From Leeuwenhoekiella sp. (GTDB lineage: Bacteria > Bacteroidota > Bacteroidia > Flavobacteriales > Flavobacteriaceae), in the NCBI GenBank assembly GCA_011050015.1, contig DRGP01000107.1, positions 1-43,032 of the forward strand: DNA of 43,032 bases, read 5' to 3'. The notes beneath the pieces are model-generated. The model was not told the origin of the DNA, made no database searches, and was given only the letters and a program-made list of their open reading frames with translations. Below are positions 7,296-15,505 of the stretch, piece after piece. The stretch's first letter is position 1. The number at the start of each line of letters is the position of its first letter. Position numbers and translations under genes: made by a program.

Positions 7296-9383
7296 TTAAA
7301 AAGCTTGTTGGTAAGGAAGTTTCATTTCTACACGTAGGCCTTGCTCACTATCAATCAACTTTAGAGAAGCTTGGATTTTGTGCATGCGGTTTATGGTTTC
7401 AATGCGGCTTTTGGTAATTTTAAAGCCCATGGATTCCCGTTTGGTTTTTTTTTGGTGGCCATTCAACGATCTCCCCACCCCATTGTCTTCCACCACACAG
7501 AACAAATGATCACCTTCCCGATTAATGGCTACAGAGATATGTATATCCCTATTAGTATTCCCCGGACCGTGCCAAATGCTGTTTTCTATAAAAGGCTGCA
7601 AAATGCTGGGTGGGATCAGGGTATCCTCAGGATCAAGGTTTTCTGCCACTTGAATATCGTAAGTTATTTTGCCTTGAGCCCTTATAATTTCCAGTGATAT
7701 GTAGTCACGCATAAACTGAACCTCATCCTCAATAAGGATTACCTGTTTTTCTGAATTTTGAAGTGTGCGGCGGATTAAACCGGCCATTTTGGCCAGAAAA
7801 TCGAGCGCTTCCTCCGGATTTTTATGCAGGATAAATGCAGAAACCGCATTCATGGAATTGAACATAAAATGGGGATTAAGTTGTGCCTGAAGGGCTTTGA
7901 GCTGGGTTTTTGCGATTTGAAGTTCGTGCTCTGCCCGCTCTTTATCTGCCCGCGCTTCCCTTTTGCGTTTATTCAAAAACCAGATTATAAAAAGTGCAAT
8001 TCCTGCTATGGCAGCCCCTATTATAAAGGTACGCAGTTTATCTTTCTGTTTGTTTATTTCCAGCTGGGCCTGTGCCTCGTTTTTCTGCTGCTGGCTGCGC
8101 AGGAGGTCTTCTTTCTGTGCGTAGGCATATGCAATTTCCAGCCTTGCGCTTTCCTCTTTCTGACTCATCATGTCCAGACTATCTTTTAAAAGCATGGCCA
8201 TTTCGTCTGCCTCAAAGGCTTCTTTGTACTTTCCGCGCAGCGAAAGAGTATGTGCTAGGCTTTCATAAGCATTGTACGATACATTTAAAATACCCACGTT
8301 ATTGGCCAATGTGGTGGCCTTTTTGAAATGATTTTCGGCCGTAGCCAGATATTTTTTTTTATGACCTTTAAAATGTAATTGTGTGTAAGCCTCACCAAGA
8401 CTTTGATGCAACTGAGCCAAATTGGTTGTATTATTAGTTTCCTCATACATGGGACGCGTACTGTCCAGGTAAGTAATGGCACGTTCAAGTTCATCTTTTA
8501 AGATATACGTAGCGCCTATATTGCATAGGGCATTTGCTATACCTATTTTATTTCCTATCTCCCGCATTAGGACAAGGGCATCGTTGTAGTAATTTATAGC
8601 CTCATCTACTTGTGTTTTATCTTTGTAAATATTGCCAAGGTTTGTGAATACATTTGCAATTTGCTCTTTGTAACCCAATTTTTTAAAGTGTTCCAGAGCG
8701 CGTGTTTCATACATCAAAGCCTCATCGAGATCTCCCAAATGCGCTTGAAGCAATCCTAGATTGTTCAATATATTAGCATAATCAAGCGAGGCGGTTTCGT
8801 TTGCTTTCTCATAAATACGGGCGGCTTGCAAATAACTGGTAAGCGCCTTGGGATAATTGGCCAGCGTCATCTCGTTTATGCCTATGCTGTTGTAAACCTT
8901 TGCCATGAGCAGGGTATCCTGCTCCGTCTTAAAAATAGATAAAGCACGCTGGTAGTGCGCAGTAGAGTGCAGATAATCAGACCGGTTAAAATATACGATG
9001 CCTTTATTAAAAACCGTACGGGCAACACGAATGCTATCTCCATTTTTTTTATGAATGGTAATGACCCGATCATAATAAGCTAGGGCTAAACTATCTTGAC
9101 CCAGCGTATTGAGGTTTATGGCTTTACGGCTATATGCAGTAACGAGGCGGCCATTGTCATGTAGTTTTTGAGCTAGTTTTATGGCTTGATCTGCCGTTTT
9201 TAACCCTTTATGGGCATTATTGAAACACTGATACCAAGCGATCTCATTGAGTAGATCCAAAAAGATAGAATCTTTTTGATCATGCGTTCGAAGTAGGTTT
9301 TTTAAAGAATCAATTTTTTTAACTTGAGCGGGACAATGAAGCATTACACCACAGCAAAGAATAACGAAGAAACGCCCCCCCAT
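7296..9383 (-). CDS. TPR-containing sensor histidine kinase, LytS/YehU type
   Basis: A 695-residue membrane kinase. Signal peptide or anchor at 1-20, then about ten TPR motifs (about 60-400) in a predicted periplasmic sensor, for example NILNNLGLLQAHLGDLDEA. A coiled linker, a transmembrane helix (about 450-470, FIIGAAIAGIALFIIWF) and a second coiled segment lead to the His_kinase domain with H505 in AQLNPHFMFN. The ATPase part shows the N box ILQPFIENSIWHG (N601) and DNGVGR (D633). It is the first gene of a two-gene operon with the LytTR regulator. The architecture is common in Bacteroidota; the signal is unknown, and TPR arrays suggest protein-protein sensing. No clear TAnnTTTG box was found upstream of 9383. 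Confidence 0.93.
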   Translation of the reverse strand: MGGRFFVILCCGVMLHCPAQVKKIDSLKNLLRTHDQKDSIFLDLLNEIAWYQCFNNAHKGLKTADQAIKLAQKLHDNGRLVTAYSRKAINLNTLGQDSLALAYYDRVITIHKKNGDSIRVARTVFNKGIVYFNRSDYLHSTAHYQRALSIFKTEQDTLLMAKVYNSIGINEMTLANYPKALTSYLQAARIYEKANETASLDYANILNNLGLLQAHLGDLDEALMYETRALEHFKKLGYKEQIANVFTNLGNIYKDKTQVDEAINYYNDALVLMREIGNKIGIANALCNIGATYILKDELERAITYLDSTRPMYEETNNTTNLAQLHQSLGEAYTQLHFKGHKKKYLATAENHFKKATTLANNVGILNVSYNAYESLAHTLSLRGKYKEAFEADEMAMLLKDSLDMMSQKEESARLEIAYAYAQKEDLLRSQQQKNEAQAQLEINKQKDKLRTFIIGAAIAGIALFIIWFLNKRKREARADKERAEHELQIAKTQLKALQAQLNPHFMFNSMNAVSAFILHKNPEEALDFLAKMAGLIRRTLQNSEKQVILIEDEVQFMRDYISLEIIRAQGKITYDIQVAENLDPEDTLIPPSILQPFIENSIWHGPGNTNRDIHISVAINREGDHLFCVVEDNGVGRSLNGHQKKTKRESMGFKITKSRIETINRMHKIQASLKLIDSEQGLRVEMKLPYQQAF

Positions 9384-9575
9384 ATTGATTATTTTTCGTA
9401 AAATGACCTGGGGTTATACGCTGCAAATCAATCGTTAAGATATAAAAATTATTCTAAGTCATATGCTGATTTGTTAAATTTTTTACAATTAAAAAACAGA
9501 AATTATTCTTATACATAAAAGTGGGATTTGTTTCTTAACTGGAAAAATTTTAAAGGAATTGCAAACCGAATAAAG

Positions 9576-11690
9576 TCACTCTGAACTTAATAGGTAAAGT
9601 CCCATCCTGATCTTCCAATAGGGCATTTCTTCCTCAAAATAATCATAAAAATCTTTGAGTCCGGTAACTTCCTTGAGCTCTTCTTTGGCTTGTTCCAAAC
9701 GCTCAAGATCTCCTTTAGAAATCAAACGATACAAATCAATGTCGGCGCCATCAGCCTGCAATTTGGTTAAATGCCCATAGATTGTGCCTGGGGTAAGTTC
9801 GCGTTTTTCGGAAATTTCTTCCACCGAAAGACCATCTGTGTAAAGTTTTTGGGTTTTAGCATACGTATTGCCCTTTGTTTTTTTCTTTTTGGTTTTTGGT
9901 TTTTGTTGCTGAACAACCTTAAGAAAACGCTCGCCATATTTGTCGAGTTTGGCCTGCCCCACACCACTTACCATAATCATTTCATCCAGTGTCTGTGGCT
10001 TTTTGGTTTCCATATCTTTCAGCGTAGCATCACTAAAGACAATGTACGCTGGCACCCCTTCTTCTTTAGCAATTGTTGATCGCAACTGTCTTAGTTTCTC
10101 AAAAAGGATTCCGGTAGCATCGTCCAGTGTTTTCGCCACACTCGCGGCAGGTTTTTCTTTTATCAAACGGGCCAATTGTATAGACTCACCCTCAAAAAGC
10201 ACTTTTTTGGCCAATGGAGTAAGTACCAGCCGCCCGTGCTCATGAAAACGAATTTCCAGCACCCCTTGATTGATCATCTGGATCACATATTGTTGCAAGT
10301 CCCGCCATGGGACATCGCTTGCCGCACCATAGGTTTTTATTTCCTGATAGCCTTTGTCATAAATAGTAGCATTTTCTGAGCCACGAAGCACATCTATAAC
10401 CGTCCCCATGGCCTCCTGTTCCTTAAGTCTTGCGACGACAGAGCATACTTTTTGAGCCAGTACGGTGCCGTCAATATATTGCGGCGGTCTTTTACAGATG
10501 TCACAGTTGCCACAATCTTCATAGATAAATTCTCCGAAATAATTAAGCAATGCTTTACGGCGGCAGCTCAGCGCTTCGGCGTATTGTTGCATGCGTTCTA
10601 ACTTGGCCAGCTGATATTCTTCGGTTGGGCTTCCTTGGGCAAATTTGCGCAGTTGCACGGTGTCTGCATAACTGTAAAAAAGGAGGGTGTGCGCAGGCAG
10701 GCCATCACGGCCACTACGTCCTATCTCCTGGTAATAGCCCTCAATGTTTTTGGGCATGTTGTAATGAATCACCCAACGTACATTGCTCTTGTCTATACCC
10801 ATACCAAAAGCGATGGTCGCCACTACGATGGGCACGCGGTCATTGATAAAATCTTCTTGTACGCGCATACGCTCTTCTGGCGTGAGTCCTGCATGATAAG
10901 CTTCGGCTTTGTGACCAGCGGCCTGTAGTTTTTCGGCAAGCGATTCGGTGCTTTTCCGGCTAAGGCAATAAATAATCCCGCTTTCATCCGTTCGGTTTTC
11001 TAGGAAATTCAGGATCTGCTTATTGCGGTTATTTCCCGGACGTACTTCAAGATAGAGATTGCTGCGGTCAAAAGAAGCCAAATGCCGGCTAGCCTGCGGA
11101 ATGGCAAGTTGCTTCACAATATCATCCTGGGTGGGCTTATCTGCCGTGGCAGTGAGCGCGATCATGGGTACACCCGTCATACGCCTTTTTAAATAGGCCA
11201 GTTGTGTATAAGCTGGCCGAAAATCATGACCCCACGAGGAAATGCAGTGCGCTTCATCTACTGCGATGAGATTTATGGTAATCGTATTGAGGTAATTATC
11301 AAGAAGGGATAGACTTTCAGGTGCTACATAAATGAGTTGCAGCGCGCCATTTTCCAACTGATGTAAGGTATGCTTTTGTTCAATTTCGGGCTGAGAACTG
11401 TTAAAATAAGCGGCTGTAATCCCATTGGCACGCAGGGCATCTACCTGATCTTTCATCAAAGCGATAAGCGGCGAAATTACAAGCGCGGTTCCCGGCAGTG
11501 CGAGCGCGGGCAACTGAAAACACAGTGATTTACCACCACCGGTGGGCATCACCGCCATCACATCGCGACCGGCCATCACATCTGCAATAACCGCTTCTTG
11601 ATTAGGCCGAAAACTGTCATAACCAAACTTGGTCTTGAGCAGTTGCAGCAGTTCGGTCTTTATATCTTTGGGAAGCGTTGTTGTTGGCAT
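9576..11690 (-). CDS. recQ: ATP-dependent DNA helicase RecQ
   Basis: A 704-residue 3'-5' DNA helicase for recombination and repair. Motifs: FRPNQEAVI (motif 0), Walker A MPTGGGKS (K54), DEAH at 145-148, TATAD (motif III), ATIAFGMGIDKSNVR and QEIGRSGRDG (motifs V-VI). A RecQ zinc site follows (CRRKALLNYFGE, then CGNCDIC), then a winged-helix domain and an HRDC domain (about 525-600, with MIMVSGVGQAKLDKYG). A Lys-rich linker leads to a C-terminal helix-turn-helix of the HTH_40 type (ELTPGTIYGHLTKL), which is common in RecQ proteins of this phylum. The start is fixed by the family's N-terminus, and a -7 box sits only 4 nt upstream. Transcribed alone. Confidence 0.96.
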   Translation of the reverse strand: MPTTTLPKDIKTELLQLLKTKFGYDSFRPNQEAVIADVMAGRDVMAVMPTGGGKSLCFQLPALALPGTALVISPLIALMKDQVDALRANGITAAYFNSSQPEIEQKHTLHQLENGALQLIYVAPESLSLLDNYLNTITINLIAVDEAHCISSWGHDFRPAYTQLAYLKRRMTGVPMIALTATADKPTQDDIVKQLAIPQASRHLASFDRSNLYLEVRPGNNRNKQILNFLENRTDESGIIYCLSRKSTESLAEKLQAAGHKAEAYHAGLTPEERMRVQEDFINDRVPIVVATIAFGMGIDKSNVRWVIHYNMPKNIEGYYQEIGRSGRDGLPAHTLLFYSYADTVQLRKFAQGSPTEEYQLAKLERMQQYAEALSCRRKALLNYFGEFIYEDCGNCDICKRPPQYIDGTVLAQKVCSVVARLKEQEAMGTVIDVLRGSENATIYDKGYQEIKTYGAASDVPWRDLQQYVIQMINQGVLEIRFHEHGRLVLTPLAKKVLFEGESIQLARLIKEKPAASVAKTLDDATGILFEKLRQLRSTIAKEEGVPAYIVFSDATLKDMETKKPQTLDEMIMVSGVGQAKLDKYGERFLKVVQQQKPKTKKKKTKGNTYAKTQKLYTDGLSVEEISEKRELTPGTIYGHLTKLQADGADIDLYRLISKGDLERLEQAKEELKEVTGLKDFYDYFEEEMPYWKIRMGLYLLSSE

Positions 11691-11694
11691 TCCG

Positions 11695-11702
11695 CAAAAA
11701 TA
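11695..11702 (-). promoter_or_regulatory. recQ promoter -7 box
   Basis: On the minus strand this reads TATTTTTG, a full match to TAnnTTTG, ending 4 nt before the recQ ATG (TATTTTTG-CGGA-ATG). A TTG lies 17 nt further upstream (11722-11720), somewhat close. If used, the message would have almost no leader. Confidence 0.5.
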
Positions 11703-11846
11703 GGGATTATGAGTTATATCAACGAAGTAGAATTTTTAAAATAATGAACCTCGTGATAGCGTTGCATACCTATAATTTTAAGTTCCAATAAAACCCGGGC
11801 ATTCATACCTGCTACTAAGGAGTGAAAATCAAAAACCCAGGCAAAC

Positions 11847-11893
11847 AAAACGCCCTATTTTCACCTCAAAATCAGTGAAAACAGGGCGTTTTT
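11847..11893 (-). terminator. Intrinsic terminator of the trans-sulfuration gene
   Basis: Stem arms 11849-11864 and 11875-11890 (ACGCCCT-A-TTTTCAC / GTGAAAA-C-AGGGCGT) with one mismatch and a 10-nt loop, flanked by A and T tracts on both sides. It lies 26 bp after the stop of the leftward gene ending at 11919, so it serves that gene; it would also stop rightward transcription. Confidence 0.85.
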
Positions 11894-11918
11894 CAGCGTT
11901 TTTAGCTGATTTTCAAGC

Positions 11919-13061
11919 TTAACCTAAGGCTTGTTTTAGATCGGCAAGAAGATCTTCCTCATCTTCTATACCTACGCTAAGGCGTATCAGGGAATCTTTA
12001 ATTCCTATTTGCTCACGCTTTTCTTTGGGAATACTCGCGTGTGTCATACTCGCGGGGTGACCAGCAAGGCTTTCTACACCACCCAGACTTTCAGCCAGGG
12101 TGAAGACCTTGAGTTTTTCTACCACTTTTACAGCACCTTCCGCAGAATCTTCTTTTGTGGTAAAGGAAACCATTCCGCCAAAATCTTTCATTTGTTTTTT
12201 TGCCACCTCGTGATTGGGGTGGTCTTCAAAACCGGGCCAGTACACATGATCTACATTTGGGTGATTTTTCAGAAAATGCGCGACCGCTTTTCCATTCTCA
12301 CAATGCCGTTGTATGCGTATATGCAGTGTTTTTATTCCGCGTAGCGCGAGAAAGCTATCCTGTGGACCACAAATCGCACCACTCGCGTTTTGTATAAAAT
12401 AAAGCCGGTCTGCAAGATCATCATCTTTTGTGACCAGTGCACCCATGACAAGATCACTGTGCCCACCCAGGTATTTTGTGGCGCTGTGCATTACGATATC
12501 TGCACCCAGATCTAAGGGTTGCTGCAGATAAGGAGTGGCAAAGGTATTATCTACGGCGAGCAACAAGTCGTTTTTCTTGGCCACTTTAGAAACCGCTTCA
12601 ATATCTATGATGTTCATCATGGGATTAGTAGGCGTTTCTACCCATATCAATTTTGTATTCTCATTGACATGATCCTGTATCTTAGCTGCATCCTGCATGC
12701 CCACAAAGTGGAATTTCAACCCAAAATCCTCAAAAATCTGGGTAAAAAGACGGTAGGAACCTCCATAAAGATCATTGGTAGAGATGATCTCATCGCCGGG
12801 TTTAAAAAGTTTTAAAACCGCATCTATTGCAGCCAGGCCAGAGCCAAAAGCCACACCATGTTTCCCGTTTTCTATGCTGGCGAGTGATTTCTCAAGTGCA
12901 GAACGCGTGGGGTTTCCGCTTCGCGAATATTCGAAACCCTTATGGCCGCCGGGGGTCGTCTGTGAGTAGGTAGAGGTTTGATATATAGGGGGCATCACGC
13001 TGCCATAAGCAGGATCGATGTCCTCCTGGCCGCCGTGAATGGTCTTTGTGTTGAATTTCAT
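11919..13061 (-). CDS. PLP-dependent trans-sulfuration enzyme (cystathionine gamma-synthase or gamma-lyase)
   Basis: A 380-residue cytosolic enzyme of the Cys/Met metabolism PLP family, full length. The PLP Lys is K196 in MHSATKYLGGHSD; cofactor contacts include YSRSGNPTR and FGSGLAAIDA, and AVDNTFATP holds the pyridine-binding Asp. The C-terminus (TLAESLGGVESLAGHPASMTH, then IRLSVGIEDEEDLL) is closer to cystathionine gamma-lyases than I would expect for a strict synthase. Both activities are common in this subfamily, so the choice between methionine synthesis (metB) and cysteine formation (mccB-like) is open. It has its own promoter (13100-13132) and terminator (11847-11893). No sulfur genes are adjacent. 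Confidence 0.92.
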   Translation of the reverse strand: MKFNTKTIHGGQEDIDPAYGSVMPPIYQTSTYSQTTPGGHKGFEYSRSGNPTRSALEKSLASIENGKHGVAFGSGLAAIDAVLKLFKPGDEIISTNDLYGGSYRLFTQIFEDFGLKFHFVGMQDAAKIQDHVNENTKLIWVETPTNPMMNIIDIEAVSKVAKKNDLLLAVDNTFATPYLQQPLDLGADIVMHSATKYLGGHSDLVMGALVTKDDDLADRLYFIQNASGAICGPQDSFLALRGIKTLHIRIQRHCENGKAVAHFLKNHPNVDHVYWPGFEDHPNHEVAKKQMKDFGGMVSFTTKEDSAEGAVKVVEKLKVFTLAESLGGVESLAGHPASMTHASIPKEKREQIGIKDSLIRLSVGIEDEEDLLADLKQALG

Positions 13062-13099
13062 AATATTATGGTATTTTTAATCTTTCGTTAAAAGTGCCG

Positions 13100-13132
13100 C
13101 AAAAGTAGCAAGCAACTCGCGGATTGCCAAAA
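13100..13132 (-). promoter_or_regulatory. Promoter of the trans-sulfuration gene
   Basis: The best Bacteroidota promoter in the window: on the minus strand TTTTG (13132-13128), exactly 20 nt, then TACTTTTG (13107-13100). Transcription should start near 13095, giving a leader of about 35 nt before the ATG at 13061. Confidence 0.75.
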
Positions 13133-13139
13133 TTGCCTG

Positions 13140-13147
13140 TATCTTTG
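13140..13147 (+). promoter_or_regulatory. Promoter -7 box of the DUF3298 lipoprotein gene
   Basis: TATCTTTG matches TAnnTTTG fully and ends 4 nt before the ATG at 13152. There is no TTG at the expected distance upstream. It is back to back with the promoter at 13100-13132. Its closeness to the ATG suggests either a nearly leaderless message or use of the TTG codon at 13176. Confidence 0.55.
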
Positions 13148-13151
13148 GCCA

Positions 13152-13937
13152 ATGTTTAACGTAAAAACCTGTCTTTTGAAAATTGTAGTCCCCGTATTTT
13201 TGCTCTTTCTCCTACTTACTGGATGTCAAGATGAAGCATCCAAGCTTGCGCTTACCGAAAAATCATATACTTCTGCTTCCTTGCCCCAATGTAAGGAAGA
13301 TATTTGCCCCAAAATTAATATACAGCTCATGCAGGCCAAAGGAGATTCCCCCCTTTCCACTACCATTAACAACGCAGTTGAAAAAGTGATGGCAGCCACA
13401 TTGAGCATGAGCCCCGATGAACAGTCTAAAATTAAGACGATAGATGATGGGATCGCCAATTTTATAACAGCATACCGGCAGTCCAAAAGTGAATTTCCCG
13501 ATCTGGCCGAAACTTATGAGATTACCTCAACCAGCAGCGTGAGTCACGACAGCAACACCCTGTTATCACTAGAAATGGAAACCTATAGCTACTGGGGCGG
13601 CGCACATGGGTATGGCAGCACTACCTACCTCAATTTTGACAAAGAAACCGGCGAGCAGTTGGACACAAAACACCTCATCAAGGATGAGCAAAAATTTAAG
13701 GCAATGGCCGAAAAGATGTTCCGGAAGCAACAGGATATTCCCTCAAAAGGCAATATTAATGAGACCGGTTATTTTTTTGAGAATGACAGCTTCAGCCTTC
13801 CAGAGAATATTGGTTTTGAGGGAGACGAACTTGTTTTAATCTACAATCCCTATGAAGTTGCCGCTTACGCGGAAGGGCAGATTATCATTAAAATCCCGAA
13901 AGCAGAGGCTGGCCCTTTTCTTTCCGTGCGATTATAG
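13152..13937 (+). CDS. Lipoprotein with DUF4163/DUF3298 (RsiV/PdaC-like) domains
   Basis: A 261-residue lipoprotein: hydrophobic signal and lipobox LLTGC (Cys25). The mature part resembles the DUF4163 plus DUF3298 pair found in RsiV and PdaC: an N-terminal beta-alpha region (about 45-130), then SLEMETYSYWGGAHGYGSTTYLNFD and a C-terminal GDELVLIYNPYEVAAYAEG segment. In relatives these domains bind lysozyme or occur beside peptidoglycan deacetylases; the role here is unknown. Start: the ATG at 13152 is used, but a TTG at 13176 would give a more typical signal peptide starting (M)KIVVPVFLLF and a longer leader. Its 3' end overlaps the oppositely oriented DinB-like gene by 50 bp. Confidence 0.82.
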   Translation: MFNVKTCLLKIVVPVFLLFLLLTGCQDEASKLALTEKSYTSASLPQCKEDICPKINIQLMQAKGDSPLSTTINNAVEKVMAATLSMSPDEQSKIKTIDDGIANFITAYRQSKSEFPDLAETYEITSTSSVSHDSNTLLSLEMETYSYWGGAHGYGSTTYLNFDKETGEQLDTKHLIKDEQKFKAMAEKMFRKQQDIPSKGNINETGYFFENDSFSLPENIGFEGDELVLIYNPYEVAAYAEGQIIIKIPKAEAGPFLSVRL

Positions 13938-14385
13938 CTCGTTTAAGTGCTGAAATTGCGCCATGATGTATCCCCTCATGGAAATTATTGAAAACAATGG
14001 CTTCTTCAATGGTATTAAGTGTTGAACCTGAATTTGCCGTATACGATTGATAATGCTTGAACACTCCGTTGTTATAATCAACTTTGGTCTGTTCTATCGA
14101 AGTTATAAGCTTTGATTTTAGGTACGCTACATCGTCACTATTCGCATTTTTATTGGGTTTTGTACCCTTTTTATAATTGGTGATCCATTCTTCTGAAATT
14201 AAAGGAGTTTCACCAGAAAATACATACATATACATCTGCTGATGTGCGAGTGTATGTGCGATGTTCCAGAAAATATTGTTGTTAAAATCATCTGGAATGG
14301 CATTAAGCTCTTCCAGGGAATAATCTTCCAGATACCCTGTAAGTATTTCGTGATTTTTTAAAGTGATGCCCAACGTGTATTCCAT
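13888..14385 (-). CDS. DinB-like four-helix-bundle protein
   Basis: About 165 residues. Resembles the DinB/YfiT superfamily: an N-terminal helix MEYTLGITLKNHEIL, the stretch FNNNIFWNIAHTLAHQQMYMY with a His that usually binds metal, and NNFHEGIHHGAISALKR with the C-terminal metal-site histidines. These proteins are cytosolic metal-binding enzymes, often thiol-dependent; the substrate is unknown. The frame could start 66 nt earlier at 14451, but family alignment and a near-consensus -7 box at 14401-14408 favour the Met at 14385. The last 50 bp overlap the end of the convergent lipoprotein gene. Confidence 0.8.
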   Translation of the reverse strand: MEYTLGITLKNHEILTGYLEDYSLEELNAIPDDFNNNIFWNIAHTLAHQQMYMYVFSGETPLISEEWITNYKKGTKPNKNANSDDVAYLKSKLITSIEQTKVDYNNGVFKHYQSYTANSGSTLNTIEEAIVFNNFHEGIHHGAISALKRAIIARKEKGQPLLSGF

Positions 14386-14400
14386 ACTATAAAGTTTCCC

Positions 14401-14408
14401 TAAAAATA
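14401..14408 (-). promoter_or_regulatory. Possible promoter -7 box of the DinB-like gene
   Basis: TATTTTTA on the minus strand, one base off TAnnTTTG, 15 nt before the ATG at 14385. It supports the shorter reading of that gene. No TTG at the right spacing. Confidence 0.35.
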
Positions 14409-14430
14409 GGCTTTTAGCACTAGAGGCGGT

Positions 14431-14438
14431 TACTTTTG
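14431..14438 (+). promoter_or_regulatory. Promoter -7 box of the ArsC-like gene
   Basis: TACTTTTG, a full match to TAnnTTTG, 35 nt before the TTG start at 14474. Arranged back to back with the box at 14401-14408. No upstream TTG at about 20 nt. Confidence 0.45.
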
Positions 14439-14473
14439 TAATTGTAATCAACCATCTAAAAAATTATATTCAG

Positions 14474-14842
14474 TTGAAAAAAATATATTACCTCTCTTCC
14501 TGCGATACCTGCAACCGTATAATAAAAGAAATCGAACTTCCCTCTTCTTTTATCAAACAGGAGATCAAGACAGACCCCATTACCGAAAAGCAACTGGAAG
14601 AATTGTATAATCTGGCCGGTAGCTATGAGGCATTGTTCAGCAAGCGTGCACGCCTTTACAAAGAACGCGATCTTAAAAACGCGAACCTGGATGATGATGC
14701 GATGGGAGCCCTTATTTTAGAGCATTACACGTTTTTAAAACGACCGGTTATTGTAGATAATGGCGCTATTTTTATAGGAAACAGTAAGAAAACGGTCGCT
14801 GCGGCAAAAGAAGCCATACATAGCAAAGACCGTACTTCCTAA
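14474..14842 (+). CDS. ArsC/Spx-family thioredoxin-fold protein
   Basis: A 122-residue cytosolic protein of the arsenate reductase (glutaredoxin-like) family. Seen: first strand IYYLSSCDTC with C10 and C13 as a CxxC pair, a middle region with the family's FSKRARLYKER segment, and the C-terminal FLKRPVIVDNGAIFIGNS (the conserved cis-Pro and substrate loop). No arsenic genes are nearby, so a general thiol-redox or Spx-like role is as likely as arsenate reduction. The start codon is TTG, chosen because the strand beginning KKIYYLSS must be at the N-terminus. It is transcribed away from the DinB-like gene. Confidence 0.85.
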   Translation: MKKIYYLSSCDTCNRIIKEIELPSSFIKQEIKTDPITEKQLEELYNLAGSYEALFSKRARLYKERDLKNANLDDDAMGALILEHYTFLKRPVIVDNGAIFIGNSKKTVAAAKEAIHSKDRTS

Positions 14843-14905
14843 AAACCGATAATACGGTTATAAAACACCCCAAAAAGGCTTAAATTTATCAAAAATAGGT
14901 CATTT

Positions 14906-15382
14906 TCAGGTCAAATGACGCGGTTTTTGACCGGCTGCCCGGGTATCTTCTTTAGTAAGTATTCTATAATCTTCCGTTTTATCAAGCTTGGATAGATTGT
15001 CAACCAATTCCTGGGGCAAGGTAGTTAGCTTTCGGCTTTTTAAATCGATCCAGGCTCCCATCATTTCGCATTTTGCAAAATTCTTACCCTCGTGGTCGTA
15101 GAAGTTGTGTACAAATTCAAAAAATTTACCATCTTTAGCCAGGCCCTTTAATTGAAGTGAAACCTGCACCGGCCTACCAGCAAATACTTCCTGAAAGTAA
15201 TACATATATTCATAGAAAACCACCGGACCCAGATTTAGCCGGGCCATTTCCTTTTGACCAAAACCGTTTTCCATTAAATAGCTCATCCTCGTATGGCTCA
15301 TAAAATTAACGTAGGCTGAATTTGCCAAATGCCTGTTAGCGTCTATATCGCTCCACCGTATTTCAAAATCTTTTAAGTACAT
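14906..15382 (-). CDS. Acyl-CoA thioesterase, hot-dog fold (4HBT/YbgC type)
   Basis: About 158 residues. A single hot-dog domain: MYLKDFEIRWSDIDANRHL contains the YbgC/FadM-type Asp in WSDID and the following NRHL, and the end has the FAKCEMMGAWIDL strand. It hydrolyses acyl-CoA thioesters in the cytosol; the chain length is not readable. The frame opens 9 codons earlier, at 15409, but the -7 box at 15407-15414 would place the transcription start after that codon, so the Met at 15382 is preferred. Convergent with the ArsC-like gene; no strong terminator in the 63-bp gap. Confidence 0.86.
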   Translation of the reverse strand: MYLKDFEIRWSDIDANRHLANSAYVNFMSHTRMSYLMENGFGQKEMARLNLGPVVFYEYMYYFQEVFAGRPVQVSLQLKGLAKDGKFFEFVHNFYDHEGKNFAKCEMMGAWIDLKSRKLTTLPQELVDNLSKLDKTEDYRILTKEDTRAAGQKPRHLT

Positions 15383-15406
15383 ATGCGGTTTTAAGTTAAA
15401 AAAAAT

Positions 15407-15414
15407 CAAAGGTA
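15407..15414 (-). promoter_or_regulatory. Promoter -7 box of the thioesterase gene
   Basis: On the minus strand TACCTTTG, a full TAnnTTTG match, 24 nt before the ATG at 15382. It overlaps the alternative upstream start codon at 15409 and so argues against it. Confidence 0.55.
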
Positions 15415-15457
15415 TCGTTTTAAATTGCCTAAATATGTTGTAGAAATCTTAACTACA

Positions 15458-15488
15458 TTGTAGTTCATAAGCGCAGTTGCTATATTTA
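15458..15488 (+). promoter_or_regulatory. Promoter of the bestrophin-like gene
   Basis: TTG (15458-15460), 20 nt spacing, then TATATTTA (15481-15488), one base off the consensus. It ends 17 nt before the ATG at 15506. Confidence 0.6.
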
Positions 15489-15505
15489 CCTTTAAATTAC
15501 TGTTT

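Noticed and set aside
14386-14451. Upstream extension of the DinB-like gene to 14451
   Set aside because: The added residues do not match the family, and a near-consensus promoter box lies inside the extension.
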